Positions 54,801 through 63,999 of a DNA stretch of 64,000 nt are shown here, piece after piece (within the stretch, counting starts at the first letter, position 1; each line of letters opens with the position of its first letter). The position numbers were made by a program, and so were the translations under genes. Source of the stretch: JBAZAX01 sp964568625 (GTDB lineage: Bacteria > Babelota > Babeliae > Babelales > RVW-14). The stretch is taken from positions 54,345 through 118,344 of the forward strand of contig CAZMQG010000003.1 of NCBI GenBank assembly GCA_964568625.1, read 5' to 3'. The notes below the pieces were generated by a model that was given only the letters and a program-made list of their open reading frames with translations, was not told the DNA's origin and did no database searches.

Positions 54801-55937
54801 TAACTCTAACGCCATAATTTTTGGCAATCCACACTGATGAAGTCTAAGACTTGGCTCAACAACAATGACAGATCGGCCAGAGTAATCAACTCGTTTACCA
54901 AGTAAGTTTTGACGGAAACGACCTTGCTTACCTCTTAACATTTCACTTAACGATTTAAGAGGACGCTTATTTGAACCCCTGACTGGTTGTCCACGACGAC
55001 CATTATCAATCAAAGCATCAACGGACTCTTGAAGCATTCTTTTTTCGTTTTTAATTATAACATCCGGAGCTTCAAGTTCAATTAAACGCTTGAGACGAAT
55101 ATTTCTGTTTAAAACTCTTCTATAAAGATCGTTCAAATCTGAACTTGCAAATCGTCCTCCTTCAAGAGGAACCAATGGACGAAGATCAGGTGGAAGAACA
55201 GGCAATACTTCAAGGATAATCCATTCTGGTCGAATATTAGCCTGCACCAAATTTAACAATACTTTATATCGCTTTGCTAACCTATGTCGCATTGCAACGG
55301 ATGTTGTTTGCTCAAACTCTTCTTGAATTTTGCGAACTTCAAAATTCAGATCAATAGAAGCAAGTAGGGCTCTAACAGCTTCAGCGCCCATTCCAGCCTT
55401 AAATACTATATCTTCAGGATTATTGCGAATATAATCTTCATGTTCTTGAGATGAAAGTAAATGTTTCTGAGGATATGGAGAATTACCCTGATTTATAACT
55501 ATATAACTATCAAAATAAATCACTCTTTCCAAATCTCGTACAGTCATTCCTGTAATCAAACTCAAATAACTTGGAATGCCCTTTAAAAACCAAATGTGAC
55601 ATACAGGAGAAACAAGATTAATATGTCCCATGCGTTCACGACGAACACGAGATTGAATTACCTCAACCCCACATTTTTCGCATGTAACACCACGATGCTT
55701 CATCCTTTTATACTTACCACAGTTACATTCCCAGTCTTTAACTGGACCAAAAATTCTAGCACAGAAAAGACCATCTTTTTCTGGTTTTAATGTCCTGTAG
55801 TTGATCGTTTCAATTTTTTTCACTTCACCATAAGATAGCGACCTAATTTTTTCTGGTGATGCTACACCAACACGCATAGCGTTGAATTGAGTCGATTTTA
55901 TATATTCACGAAATTTTTCAAGAATTCTATTATTCAC
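51813..55937 (-). CDS. rpoC: RNA polymerase beta' subunit
   Basis: A 1374-aa subunit with the N-terminal zinc site (CNCGKYKRMKHRGVTCEKCG), the catalytic NADFDGDQMAVH, and the second zinc site (CQAKRGVCANCYG). The start is GTG at 55937, with AAGGAG 7 nt upstream; it overlaps the rpoB stop by 8 nt, which couples their translation. The length is usual for proteobacterial-type enzymes. Confidence 0.97.
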   Translation of the reverse strand: MNNRILEKFREYIKSTQFNAMRVGVASPEKIRSLSYGEVKKIETINYRTLKPEKDGLFCARIFGPVKDWECNCGKYKRMKHRGVTCEKCGVEVIQSRVRRERMGHINLVSPVCHIWFLKGIPSYLSLITGMTVRDLERVIYFDSYIVINQGNSPYPQKHLLSSQEHEDYIRNNPEDIVFKAGMGAEAVRALLASIDLNFEVRKIQEEFEQTTSVAMRHRLAKRYKVLLNLVQANIRPEWIILEVLPVLPPDLRPLVPLEGGRFASSDLNDLYRRVLNRNIRLKRLIELEAPDVIIKNEKRMLQESVDALIDNGRRGQPVRGSNKRPLKSLSEMLRGKQGRFRQNLLGKRVDYSGRSVIVVEPSLRLHQCGLPKIMALELFKPYVYVELQRRELAENLRVAKRMVEEMTSEVWEALEEVVRDRPVLLNRAPTLHRLGIQAFYPMLVEGKAIKIHPLVCSAFNADFDGDQMAVHILLSQKARLEAEKLMLSTKNILSPASGRPLPTPSQDMVLGLYYMTKGRKNVLGEGLVFSSVDEVIYAFQHGQVDIQASIKLRMKAGNIVETTVGRVILFEALPDTAEIEWVNKAVKKKDIAKLVEKMYKVCGPEATVVALDKIKRLGFSNATLGGISLSMENLVIPDSKYKAVSSGLKEVEAVEQLYLEGAITNGERYNKVIQIWAKATESVTNDMISVLEDQDKESSANLEKSNIPFNPVFMMLDSGARGSRQQIRQLAAMRGLMATPSGEIMETPVLANFKEGLNVFEYFISTHGARKGLADTALKTADSGYLTRRLVDVSQDVVISQHDCQTLGYLSLSELRESGEVLAPLTKRVFGRVAAEDIKDPVSGKLIAKQGDLIDDAVVEILKDSAVTEVAARSVLTCQAKRGVCANCYGMDLSTQKLVDVGTAVGIIAAQSIGEPGTQLTMRTFHVGGTASGLVEENFYKSKFAGKVVFKGIYAVKNRNGVWVVVNRRSKIAIISEDGRELEEYRIEYGTWLLVNDGDKVEKGKKLAEWDPFKVIMTERAGRVQFIDLIENVTYQEQFDETVGRSNKMILEKRDERRQPCVAVMDNENGEIARYYLPTGAILTIEDGADVYPGDILAKLHREEKKTKDITGGLPRVTELFEARVPHDAAILSEVDGVVKFGGVHRGQRKITVTTDEGEVFEYNVPRNRHLNVEDGEHVKAGDALTFGVPNAHDVLKILGPDAVQSYLVKEVQEIYTLQGVDIHDKHIETIVRQMLRKVRIVEPNDTNFVVGDRVDKLQLQAINKALAKEGKKVATAKPILMGITKASLGTESFISAASFQETTRVLTEAALAGQVDYLYGLKENIIIGKIIPAGTGISTFKKKYIGEDVTDFEKQARDEEQLEAGLDKISLK

Positions 55938-58900
55938 CGACTTGCTCCTTGCTTGTTTTTAAAAGATCAACTTGCAACCCTAAACTTTGAAGTTCTTTTA
56001 CAAACACATTAAATGACTCTGGAATTCCAGGTTCTGGAACTTCTTCGCCTCTTACAATTGCTTCGTAAGCTTTTATACGTCCATTAATATCGTCCGATTT
56101 TAATGTTAACATTTCTTGCAATGTATAAGCTGCACCATAAGCGTACAATGCCCATACTTCCATTTCTCCAAGACGCTGACCTCCAAATTGAGCTTTACCT
56201 CCAAGAGGCTGTTGCGTAATTAAGGAGTATGGCCCAACAGAACGAGCATGCAATTTATCATCTGCCAAGTGATTAAGTTTCATCATATGAATATAACCAA
56301 CAGTAACAGGCTGAGTAAACGATTCCCCTGTTCTTCCATCAAACAGTTTATATGTACCTGTTTCGGAAAGATTTAAAGATTTTAATAATGGCATTATTTC
56401 TGTCTTATAATCAGCACCGGCAAAAATTGGTGTTTTCATTGCAACACCATGTTTAACGGTTCTTTGAGCAAGATCATTTATGACATCTTTGCCATATTCT
56501 TTCTCTATCTCAGCAATAACATTTTTGCCGTAATAGTCACTGAGCCTAGATTTGACTTCGCTATAACTTAGATCGTTAATAACGGCCCCCAAATCTTGTC
56601 CCATCTTTTTACCAGCCATACCTAGAATGGTTTCAAGAATCTGTCCAACGTTCATACGACCAGGCACACCCAATGGATTAAGAACAATATCAACAGGCGA
56701 CCCATCGTGCAAGTATGGCATATCTTCAAGATTAACAATTGTAGAGACAACACCTTTATTTCCATGTCGACCAGCCATCTTATCACCAACTGAAACATGT
56801 CGCTTGGCTGCAACATATACTTTTATCATTTTTATTACACCAGATGGAAGATCATCACCTTTTCGAAGTTGACTAATGCGATCATTCTTCAGTGCTGCTA
56901 AAATATGTGTCTGATTAGCATACATATCTTTATACATACTAATCTTATCTGTTATGTCTTTATCAGAAACCTTCAACTCAAGTATTTCTTCAAGAGACAT
57001 CTTTTCAAGCTGAGACTTCTTAACGGCATCTTTTTTAGACCCTTTTGTAAAATCACATTTCTCAAGAAGAGCAATTAATTTTTCTTTTATGCCATCCTTA
57101 AGAATTGAAAGATGAAAATTAAAATTTTCCTCAATCTTTGCCGTTTCTATAAGCGCTATATCTTTATATCTTTTATCTTTTCTAATTCCACTTCTAGAAA
57201 AAACCTTAACATCAACCACAGTTCCTTCAACTCCAGGTGGAACTCGCAAAGAGGTATCCCTTACTTCTCTTGATTTTTCACCAAATATTGCACGTAATAA
57301 CTTTTCTTCTGGAGATACTTGAACATCCCCTTTTAAAGTCACTTTACCGCACAAAATATTACCAGGTTTAACGCGGGTACCAATTTTTACAATTCCATCT
57401 TCATCAAGAGCTTCTAGCACCTTTTCAGAAAGATTTGGAATATCTTTTGTTATTTCTTCAGCACCTAATTTAGTTTCTCGAGCTTCGACAATAAACTCTT
57501 CAACGTGTACAGAAGTAAACATATCATCAGAAACCATGCGTTTACTTAAAACAATTGCGTCTTCAAAGTTGTATCCATTCCATGGCATAAATGCAACTAA
57601 AACGTCATTACCAAGCGAAAGCTCTGAATTATATGTAGCAGCACCTGATGCAATAACATCACCCTTTGCAATTTTATCGCCAATTTTTACATTCGGAACA
57701 TAATGAATCCAAGTATTGTGACTTGATCGACCGTATTTTTTGAGATTATATACTTCGATAGGTCTTGATATTAGCTCCGCTTCGCTTACCTTGTCAAAAT
57801 CAACTCGAATAATTATTTTGTCTGCAGATACATATTCAACAATACCTTCAGTACGTGCTTTTACTATTGATCCCTCTAAACTTCCAACTTCAACTTCCAT
57901 TCCTGTTCCAACCATAGGAGGCTGACACTTAACCAAAGGTACGGCCTGTCGTTGCATGTTAGAACCCATTAATGCACGGTTTGCGTCATCATGTTCAAGA
58001 AACGGAATTAAACCTGTTGGAACAGAGAAAATTTGACGAGGAGACGCATCTATATAAGAAACCTCTTTAGCATTAACTGAAACAATATTTCCATTCTTTC
58101 TGGCAAGAACTCTTGAATCTATAATCTTATGTTTTTCATCTAAAAGAGTAGATGCTTGAGCTATTGTTTCCCCAAGTTCCTGAAATGCATCAAGATAAAA
58201 AACTTCATCCTGAACTACACCATCTTTAACTGGTCTGTATGGAGTTTCAATAAATCCTAAATCATTAACACGAGCATACGTCGACAAAGATGATATAAGA
58301 CCAATATTTTGTCCTTCTGGCGTTTCAATTGGACAAATTCTTCCATAATGAGAAGTATGAACGTCACGAACTTCAAATGTTGCACGTTCACGAGTTATAC
58401 CACCAGGTCCGAGAGCTGATAAACGCCTCTTATGCGCCATTTCAGCAAGAGGATTTGTTTGATCCATAAATTGCGACAATTGGCCTGTTCCAAAAAATTC
58501 ACGCAAAACTGCAGCAAGAGGTTTTACATTTAAAAAATCATACGGCATTAATGACGCATAATTTTCCTGTAATCTAAAACGCTCTCTTACAATTCGCTCA
58601 ATTCTTGCAAAACCAACATAAATTTGAGATTGTAACAACTCACCTACAAGACGAATGGCACGATTTCCAAGATGATCAATATCATCAAGCTCACCCTCAC
58701 CTCGTTCTTTAAGCCCAATCAAATATCGCAATGCAGCGAAAATATCTTCATGTGTTAGATATGTTTTGTCTTTATCGATATCCAATCCAAGTTTTCTATT
58801 TATTCTTGCACGTCCAACAATTGTTAAATCATAAAAACGCGAATTAAAGAATAAATTTTGTACATACTCTTCCATTATTTTTAGAGTTGGAATATCACCA

Positions 58901-60243
58901 GGCTTCAACTTACCATAAAGTTCTTTAAGAGCATCTTCACGATTGGTTATTTTATCTTGAGCAAATGTTAAGGCCATTGTAGGCTGAAAGACATACCCTG
59001 AAGATTTTATTACTTCAAAAGACTTTAAAAAGCATAATGTTGAATCAATCAATTCCTCAGTTATAAACGTTCCCTGAGTAACCAATACCTCACCTGTTTC
59101 CTTATCAACTATATCCTTGGCTATAACTTTATTAATCAAGGCATTTTTTCGTACGATTAAGGAATTTACACCAGATTTAATTAATTTTTCTATAGCTGAT
59201 TTTGTAAGACGTTGCCCAACAGAAAATTGTTTTTCAAATTCTTTTGGAATAGAATCAGCTTCAAGACGCTGTCCTATCAATTGATTATTAATTTTTTTGA
59301 AAAATTTATCACTTTTTACCTCAATGGTCTCAAATTCGTAAAATTGAGATAAAATTTCATTTTTTTCAATTCCTAAAGCCTGAAGGAATGTTGTAGCTAA
59401 AATTTTCTTTTTTTTATCAATTCTAACATTAACAATATCGTTGTGATCAAATTCAAAATCAATCCAGGAACCTCTACTTGGAATTATACGAGCAACTTGA
59501 TAAGGTTGACCACGAAAATCACGATTTTTCTTACTCATCGTGAAAATCACACCAGGAGCACGATGAATCTGACTTACGACAACACGATCTACACCATTAA
59601 TTAAAAAAGTTCCTTGGCTACCGAGCTTGTATCTTCCATCATAATCTTCATAGAGATCAACCATAACTGGAAGGTCGCAAAAATAAATATCTTGTTCTTT
59701 GATATCCCTAACAACGCGCTTTGACGTTTCTGGATCGTTGTCCCATGTCATTAACTGCATTTTAACTTTAAGTGGCATCGAGTAGGTTTTACCACTGTAA
59801 CGACAATCATCAACATTTGAATCAACTTTTATAGTAACTCGCGAAAAACATTTTTTGCAACGGGAATATGATGCTGTATCTTTTTTACAACTTGGACATA
59901 TGCATGAATCTTTTAAAGATCCATGTCCACTTTTTTTACAGGAACGACACTGCCATTTATATCTATTTTCAACACCAGTAACCTGTCCACAAATACATGC
60001 CCAATTACCTAATTCATAACTTATAAATTCCAAAGAAATTTTTTCATTATGCTCAATTGGAAAAGTATCCCTGAATACCTTTTCTAAGCCAACATTCCTG
60101 CGTTCAGAAGGCAAACAATCTAACTGCACAAAATCGTTAAATGATTTTGATTGCACTTCTATGAGGTTTGGTAACGAAACAACCTCTTCAATTTTACTAA
60201 AAGATTTTCGTAAAAGGCCTTTACCTCTTCCGTATTGAGACAT
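55930..60243 (-). CDS. rpoB: RNA polymerase beta subunit with cysteine-rich insertion
   Basis: A 1437-aa catalytic subunit. Conserved signatures include the rifampicin-region FFGTGQLSQFMDQTNPLAE, MPWNGYNFEDAI and GDKMAGRHGNKG. Most members are 1150-1350 aa; part of the excess is an insertion at about residues 80-142 with nine cysteines spaced as CxC, CxxC, CxCxxC and CxxC (C83, 85, 99, 102, 114, 116, 119, 129, 132), placed where other RpoB proteins run directly from SYELG to the DCRYSGKTYSMPLKV segment. I use the ATG at 60243, with GGGAG 7 nt upstream, not the preceding TTG. Confidence 0.97.
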   Translation of the reverse strand: MSQYGRGKGLLRKSFSKIEEVVSLPNLIEVQSKSFNDFVQLDCLPSERRNVGLEKVFRDTFPIEHNEKISLEFISYELGNWACICGQVTGVENRYKWQCRSCKKSGHGSLKDSCICPSCKKDTASYSRCKKCFSRVTIKVDSNVDDCRYSGKTYSMPLKVKMQLMTWDNDPETSKRVVRDIKEQDIYFCDLPVMVDLYEDYDGRYKLGSQGTFLINGVDRVVVSQIHRAPGVIFTMSKKNRDFRGQPYQVARIIPSRGSWIDFEFDHNDIVNVRIDKKKKILATTFLQALGIEKNEILSQFYEFETIEVKSDKFFKKINNQLIGQRLEADSIPKEFEKQFSVGQRLTKSAIEKLIKSGVNSLIVRKNALINKVIAKDIVDKETGEVLVTQGTFITEELIDSTLCFLKSFEVIKSSGYVFQPTMALTFAQDKITNREDALKELYGKLKPGDIPTLKIMEEYVQNLFFNSRFYDLTIVGRARINRKLGLDIDKDKTYLTHEDIFAALRYLIGLKERGEGELDDIDHLGNRAIRLVGELLQSQIYVGFARIERIVRERFRLQENYASLMPYDFLNVKPLAAVLREFFGTGQLSQFMDQTNPLAEMAHKRRLSALGPGGITRERATFEVRDVHTSHYGRICPIETPEGQNIGLISSLSTYARVNDLGFIETPYRPVKDGVVQDEVFYLDAFQELGETIAQASTLLDEKHKIIDSRVLARKNGNIVSVNAKEVSYIDASPRQIFSVPTGLIPFLEHDDANRALMGSNMQRQAVPLVKCQPPMVGTGMEVEVGSLEGSIVKARTEGIVEYVSADKIIIRVDFDKVSEAELISRPIEVYNLKKYGRSSHNTWIHYVPNVKIGDKIAKGDVIASGAATYNSELSLGNDVLVAFMPWNGYNFEDAIVLSKRMVSDDMFTSVHVEEFIVEARETKLGAEEITKDIPNLSEKVLEALDEDGIVKIGTRVKPGNILCGKVTLKGDVQVSPEEKLLRAIFGEKSREVRDTSLRVPPGVEGTVVDVKVFSRSGIRKDKRYKDIALIETAKIEENFNFHLSILKDGIKEKLIALLEKCDFTKGSKKDAVKKSQLEKMSLEEILELKVSDKDITDKISMYKDMYANQTHILAALKNDRISQLRKGDDLPSGVIKMIKVYVAAKRHVSVGDKMAGRHGNKGVVSTIVNLEDMPYLHDGSPVDIVLNPLGVPGRMNVGQILETILGMAGKKMGQDLGAVINDLSYSEVKSRLSDYYGKNVIAEIEKEYGKDVINDLAQRTVKHGVAMKTPIFAGADYKTEIMPLLKSLNLSETGTYKLFDGRTGESFTQPVTVGYIHMMKLNHLADDKLHARSVGPYSLITQQPLGGKAQFGGQRLGEMEVWALYAYGAAYTLQEMLTLKSDDINGRIKAYEAIVRGEEVPEPGIPESFNVFVKELQSLGLQVDLLKTSKEQVGE

Positions 60244-60350
60244 CAATTTGCTCCCACTCGTAAAAAGTTCAAATCAACCGGACAATACACCTAACATAAT
60301 AAGTTAGACATTAACTTAACTCATTATAAACATGCAATCCATAAAGAACG

Positions 60351-60398
60351 AAATTAGATCCCGCCTCAAAACACCAGGTTTCAGGCGGAATCTAATTT
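60351..60398 (-). terminator. Hairpin between rplL and rpoB, possible attenuator
   Basis: A 16-bp stem (60351-60366 with 60383-60398, one wobble) lies between the rplL stop and the rpoB start, followed on the minus strand by CGTTCTTTAT. A partial terminator at this site lowers rpoBC output relative to rplJL in E. coli; a similar role is plausible. Confidence 0.6.
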
Positions 60399-60442
60399 AA
60401 AAATTTCAGTAAATACAAAGTATAAAAACTAACTTAATAAAA

Positions 60443-60817
60443 TTAAGCTAATTCTACTTTCGCACCAGCTTCTTCTAATGCTTTTTTAATTTTCTGAGCA
60501 TCTTCTTTTGGAGCTGCTTCTGAAACAACAAATGGCGCACCTTCTACAGCCTCTTTTGCAGCGCCCAAAGCAAGCGTTGTAACTGATCTTAAAGCTTTAA
60601 TAACTTTAATTTTATCAGATCCAGCTTCTTTTAATATAACCTTAAATTCACTTTTTTCTTCTTGAGCAGCTGCTACAGGAGCAGCAGAAGATACAGCAGC
60701 CGATGCTGCCACAGGAGCTGCCGCAGATACTCCAAACTTTTCTTCTAATGTTTTAACAAGTTCAGCCAATTCCATAACCGACATTTTGCTTATTTCTTCT
60801 ACAATCTTAGATGACAT
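60443..60817 (-). CDS. rplL: Ribosomal protein L7/L12
   Basis: A 124-aa stalk protein. An N-terminal dimerisation region is followed by an Ala-rich hinge and the C-terminal domain with KIKVIKALRSVTTLALGAAKE. It lies between rplJ and rpoB, the standard order. Confidence 0.97.
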   Translation of the reverse strand: MSSKIVEEISKMSVMELAELVKTLEEKFGVSAAAPVAASAAVSSAAPVAAAQEEKSEFKVILKEAGSDKIKVIKALRSVTTLALGAAKEAVEGAPFVVSEAAPKEDAQKIKKALEEAGAKVELA

Positions 60818-60941
60818 GTGAAAAACTCCCTTACAAGATTAAACACTTAAATCACAATTATTATGTTCAGGTGTATACCAAACTAAAACAGATATTCAAC
60901 CCCCAACCTAATAACTAATACAACTATCATATCAAACAATC

Positions 60942-61469
60942 TTAATTGCCGCTAGCCTTCTTTTCTTCAATTTGCTTCAGAACCTGAGGCAAACTAGCAA
61001 CAACCTGGTTAAGAACTCTAACAAATGACGTAATTGGAGCCTGCATAGTACCAAGCACCTGAGCGATCAAAACCTCTCTAGATGGCAATGATGCTATCAT
61101 ATTTATTTGAGAAGAATTCAATACTTTTGACTCAAAAACACCCGTCAATACTTTTAGAGATTCATTTTCTTTGGAAAAATCTATTAACTGCTTTGCTACA
61201 GCGGAAACATCGCCTTTTGCAAAAACAAAGCCTATTTGATCTTTAAAACTGGACTTAAACTCATCAACGCCGTCTAAATCTTTGGCTGCAATATCCATCA
61301 ATGATGCCTTTATAACCTTTAATTGGCCACCATTTTGACGAATAGAGCTTCTTAAAGTTTGCATTTTAGCAACACTCAGGCCCTTATAATTAACTACAAA
61401 AACCGCCTGCGACGCTGATATAAGTTCCTTGGCCGAAGATATAGCTTGTTCTTTTTCTCGTCTATTCAT
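60942..61469 (-). CDS. rplJ: Ribosomal protein L10
   Basis: A 175-aa protein that anchors L7/L12 dimers. VNYKGLSVAKMQTLRSSIRQNGGQ is the conserved N-terminal region. The gap to rplL is 124 bp, longer than elsewhere in the cluster and possibly regulatory. Confidence 0.95.
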   Translation of the reverse strand: MNRREKEQAISSAKELISASQAVFVVNYKGLSVAKMQTLRSSIRQNGGQLKVIKASLMDIAAKDLDGVDEFKSSFKDQIGFVFAKGDVSAVAKQLIDFSKENESLKVLTGVFESKVLNSSQINMIASLPSREVLIAQVLGTMQAPITSFVRVLNQVVASLPQVLKQIEEKKASGN

Positions 61470-61493
61470 TTTTCGATTCCTCTATAAACTCTG

Positions 61494-62186
61494 TTATGAA
61501 ACTTCGTCCGGATTGATACTTACACCCACACCCATTGTTGATGAGATCGTAAGCCTCTTGAGGAACTTACCTTTTGATGTTGCTGGCTTTGAAGCCTGAA
61601 TAGACTTTATTAATGCAACCAAATTTTCATGTAATTTATCAACACCAAAAGAAACTTTCCCAAATGGTGCGTGAACCATTCCACCCTTATCATTCCTATA
61701 GGAAAGTCTACCTTTTTTGAGATCTGTTATAATACCCGTTAGGTTAAATGTAACAGTCCCAATCTTATTATTTGGCAATAACCCACGAGGACCAAGAATT
61801 TTTGCTACCTTACCAACTAAACCCATCAAATCAGGCGTTGCTACAGCCACATCAAAATCCATCCAACCTGACTCAATTTTTTGTACTAAATCGTCTGATC
61901 CAATATAATCAGCACCAGCCTTACGAGCGGCTTCTTCATGTTCACCTCTCGCAAAAGCCAAAATTCTAACCTTCTTGCCAGTTCCATTTGGCAGTAGAAC
62001 AGATCCTCTAACAGTCTGTTCACCCTTAGCAGCATCAATTCCAAGAACAACATCAACATCAACCGTCTCATCAAACTTTGCATGCGCATTTTTGACAATA
62101 AAGTCGAGTGCCGACTTCCAAGAGTTGACATTAGCTCCTGCTAACTTTTCTCTGGCTTTTAAATGTTTTTTACCTATGTTACTCAT
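61494..62186 (-). CDS. rplA: Ribosomal protein L1
   Basis: A 230-aa large-subunit protein with the L1 signature ATPDLMGLVGKVAKILGPRG and GTVTFNLTG. It sits between rplK and rplJ. L1 represses its own operon in many bacteria. Confidence 0.97.
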   Translation of the reverse strand: MSNIGKKHLKAREKLAGANVNSWKSALDFIVKNAHAKFDETVDVDVVLGIDAAKGEQTVRGSVLLPNGTGKKVRILAFARGEHEEAARKAGADYIGSDDLVQKIESGWMDFDVAVATPDLMGLVGKVAKILGPRGLLPNNKIGTVTFNLTGIITDLKKGRLSYRNDKGGMVHAPFGKVSFGVDKLHENLVALIKSIQASKPATSKGKFLKRLTISSTMGVGVSINPDEVS

Positions 62187-62283
62187 AATCCAAACCTACT
62201 TCTGTTAAGTAATTAAGTGATGATTTCAAAAGCACAAATCTAAAGCAGTCCAACCGCTATTCGACTCTAACATTCAACAACTA

Positions 62284-62709
62284 CTAATCAATAACCTTAA
62301 GGCCCATGCTTCGAGCACTGCCTGCAACGATTTTTTTCGCAGCTTCTATATCAACAGCATTCAAATCAGGCAATTTAATTTTTGCAATTTCTTCTACCGA
62401 AGCCCATTTGATCGTTCCGGAGGTATCTTTTCCAGGATTAGAAGCACCCTTTGTAATATTTGCTCTTTTTTTGAGTAATTCAGATACCGGCGGAGTTTTT
62501 AATATAAAATCAAATGTTTTATCTTTGTAAATTGTAATAACAACCGGAACAGTCTCACCCTTGCGCTTCAAAGTTGCAGCATTAAATTTTTTACAAAAAT
62601 CCATGATATTAACACCATGCTGTCCTAAAGATGAACCAACTGGTGGTGCTGGAGTTGCAGCTCCGGCAGGAATTTGAAGCTTAACATTCGCTTTAATTTC
62701 TTTTGCCAT
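62284..62709 (-). CDS. rplK: Ribosomal protein L11
   Basis: A 141-aa protein with PAGAATPAPPVGSSLGQHGVN at the N-terminus and the C-terminal RNA-binding domain (IAKIKLPDLNAVDIEAAKKI). It follows nusG and is standard in length and position. Confidence 0.97.
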   Translation of the reverse strand: MAKEIKANVKLQIPAGAATPAPPVGSSLGQHGVNIMDFCKKFNAATLKRKGETVPVVITIYKDKTFDFILKTPPVSELLKKRANITKGASNPGKDTSGTIKWASVEEIAKIKLPDLNAVDIEAAKKIVAGSARSMGLKVID

Positions 62710-62747
62710 GTGAACTAACCTTTATAGTTTTCTTATGTTTAGTTAAT

Positions 62748-63266
62748 TTATTTTTTAACCTGATCAAAACCCAATTCAACTGGAGTAAGTCTTCCAAAAA
62801 TACTTACTAAAACCGTGAGCTTTTCACGTTCTTCATCAACTTTATCAATCCTACCCACAAAACCAGAAAATGGACCACTGTTAATATGAACCTCATCCCC
62901 AACAGAAAATGGTTTTTTTTCACTAGATCTGGCAAGCTTACCAGACATTTGAGCGAAAATTCTGTCCACTTCTCGATCGGTAAGCGACACAGGACTTTCT
63001 CCTCCTAAAAAACGAGTAACTCGCGGATTCGAAGAAACCAACCTAAACGACTCACCGACCATTTCCATTTGGATCAAAAGATATCCAGGGAAAATTTTTT
63101 CTTTTTTGGTTTTGTCATCAGTAAAGAAACTAAGAACCTCACCAGTGGGCACCAGAATTTGTCCAAAAAGCTCTTCTAAAGATTCTTCTTTGACTCTTTT
63201 TTCCAGGTCAACTTTTACTATATCTTCATAACCAGTGAAAACTTGAACTACATACCAGCGCTTCAT
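62748..63266 (-). CDS. nusG: Transcription factor NusG
   Basis: A 172-aa protein. It has the N-terminal NGN domain (KRWYVVQVFTGYE ... PGYLLIQMEM, VTRFLGG) and the C-terminal KOW domain (VGDEVHINSGPFSGFVGRI). I start at the ATG at 63266; the frame also opens with a TTG at 63287, but that would add seven residues not found in the family. It follows secE. Confidence 0.95.
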   Translation of the reverse strand: MKRWYVVQVFTGYEDIVKVDLEKRVKEESLEELFGQILVPTGEVLSFFTDDKTKKEKIFPGYLLIQMEMVGESFRLVSSNPRVTRFLGGESPVSLTDREVDRIFAQMSGKLARSSEKKPFSVGDEVHINSGPFSGFVGRIDKVDEEREKLTVLVSIFGRLTPVELGFDQVKK

Positions 63267-63302
63267 CTTAAATCTGAAACTCCACAAAAAGACTATTTAA
63301 TA

Positions 63303-63488
63303 TTATCCACCAATAATTCTTCTAATCAAAAAGCTGGAAAACCCATCCATGGCTCCCAAAATAAAAGCAAAAACAACCACCAAAACACAGACTATTATTG
63401 TTGTTCCAATAAGTTCATCTTTTGTTGGCCAAGTTACTTTTCTAATTTCCGCTTTAACTTCATTTACGAAAGCCATAACTTTGTTCAT
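63303..63488 (-). CDS. secE: Protein translocase subunit SecE
   Basis: A 61-aa single-helix SecE with the conserved VKAEIRKVTWPTKDEL before the membrane helix. The ATG at 63488 has AAAGG 5 nt upstream. Upstream extension of the frame would run into the tRNA-Trp gene and is rejected. Confidence 0.95.
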   Translation of the reverse strand: MNKVMAFVNEVKAEIRKVTWPTKDELIGTTIIVCVLVVVFAFILGAMDGFSSFLIRRIIGG

Positions 63489-63515
63489 AAACTGCCTTTC
63501 AGTACCAGCCCATAT

Positions 63516-63592
63516 TGGCAGGCCAGGAGGGATTCGAACCCCCAACCCGCAGATTTGGAGTCTGCCGCTCTACCAATTAGAGCTACTGGCCT
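63516..63592 (-). tRNA. tRNA-Trp(CCA)
   Basis: Acceptor AGGCCAG/CTGGCCT, anticodon stem GCAGA/TCTGC with loop CTCCAAA (anticodon CCA), T arm GGGGG-TTCGAAT-CCC. The 3' CCA is encoded at 63516-63518. It lies 27 bp before secE in the common tRNA-Trp-secE-nusG order. Confidence 0.96.
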
Positions 63593-63600
63593 AACTCTTT

Positions 63601-63759
63601 CTACTTCGTTTCTTTATGCTCGGAATGCTTTCGGCACTTCTCACAATACTTACTCAATTCCAGCTTCGCAAATGCTCTTTTTTTTGAAACATGCTTGCTG
63701 TAATTTTTCATTTTACAATCTTTACATTCAAAATGAATTATAGTCCTAGCTTTTGCCAT
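63601..63759 (-). CDS. rpmG: Ribosomal protein L33
   Basis: A 52-aa zinc-binding L33 with two CxxC pairs (ECKDCK and CEKCRK). An AGGA motif lies 10 nt before the ATG. It sits between tRNA-Thr(GGT) and tRNA-Trp; the tRNA begins 8 bp after its stop codon, so all are probably processed from one transcript. Confidence 0.95.
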   Translation of the reverse strand: MAKARTIIHFECKDCKMKNYSKHVSKKRAFAKLELSKYCEKCRKHSEHKETK

Positions 63760-63830
63760 GGCTGCAAAATCCTAAATTTATAAACCCCAAAAATCATTAA
63801 CCGCTACTACACTATCTTGTAAACACCAGA

Positions 63831-63905
<75 letters not shown>

Positions 63906-63923
63906 TAACACACTCTCTTAAAG

Positions 63924-63999
63924 TGGAGCTGGCAACTGGACTCGAACCAGCGACCTGCTGATTACAAATCAGCTGCTCTACCAACTGAGCTATGCCAGC
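63924..63999 (-). tRNA. tRNA-Thr(TGT)
   Basis: Acceptor GCTGGCA/TGCCAGC, anticodon stem GCTGA/TCAGC with loop TTTGTAA (anticodon TGT), T arm CTGG-TTCGAGT-CCAG, encoded 3' CCA. It is complete, one base from the window edge. Confidence 0.95.

Noticed and set aside
63489..63545. Extended SecE N-terminus
   Set aside because: The extension overlaps the tRNA-Trp gene and lacks a ribosome-binding site; the internal ATG has one.
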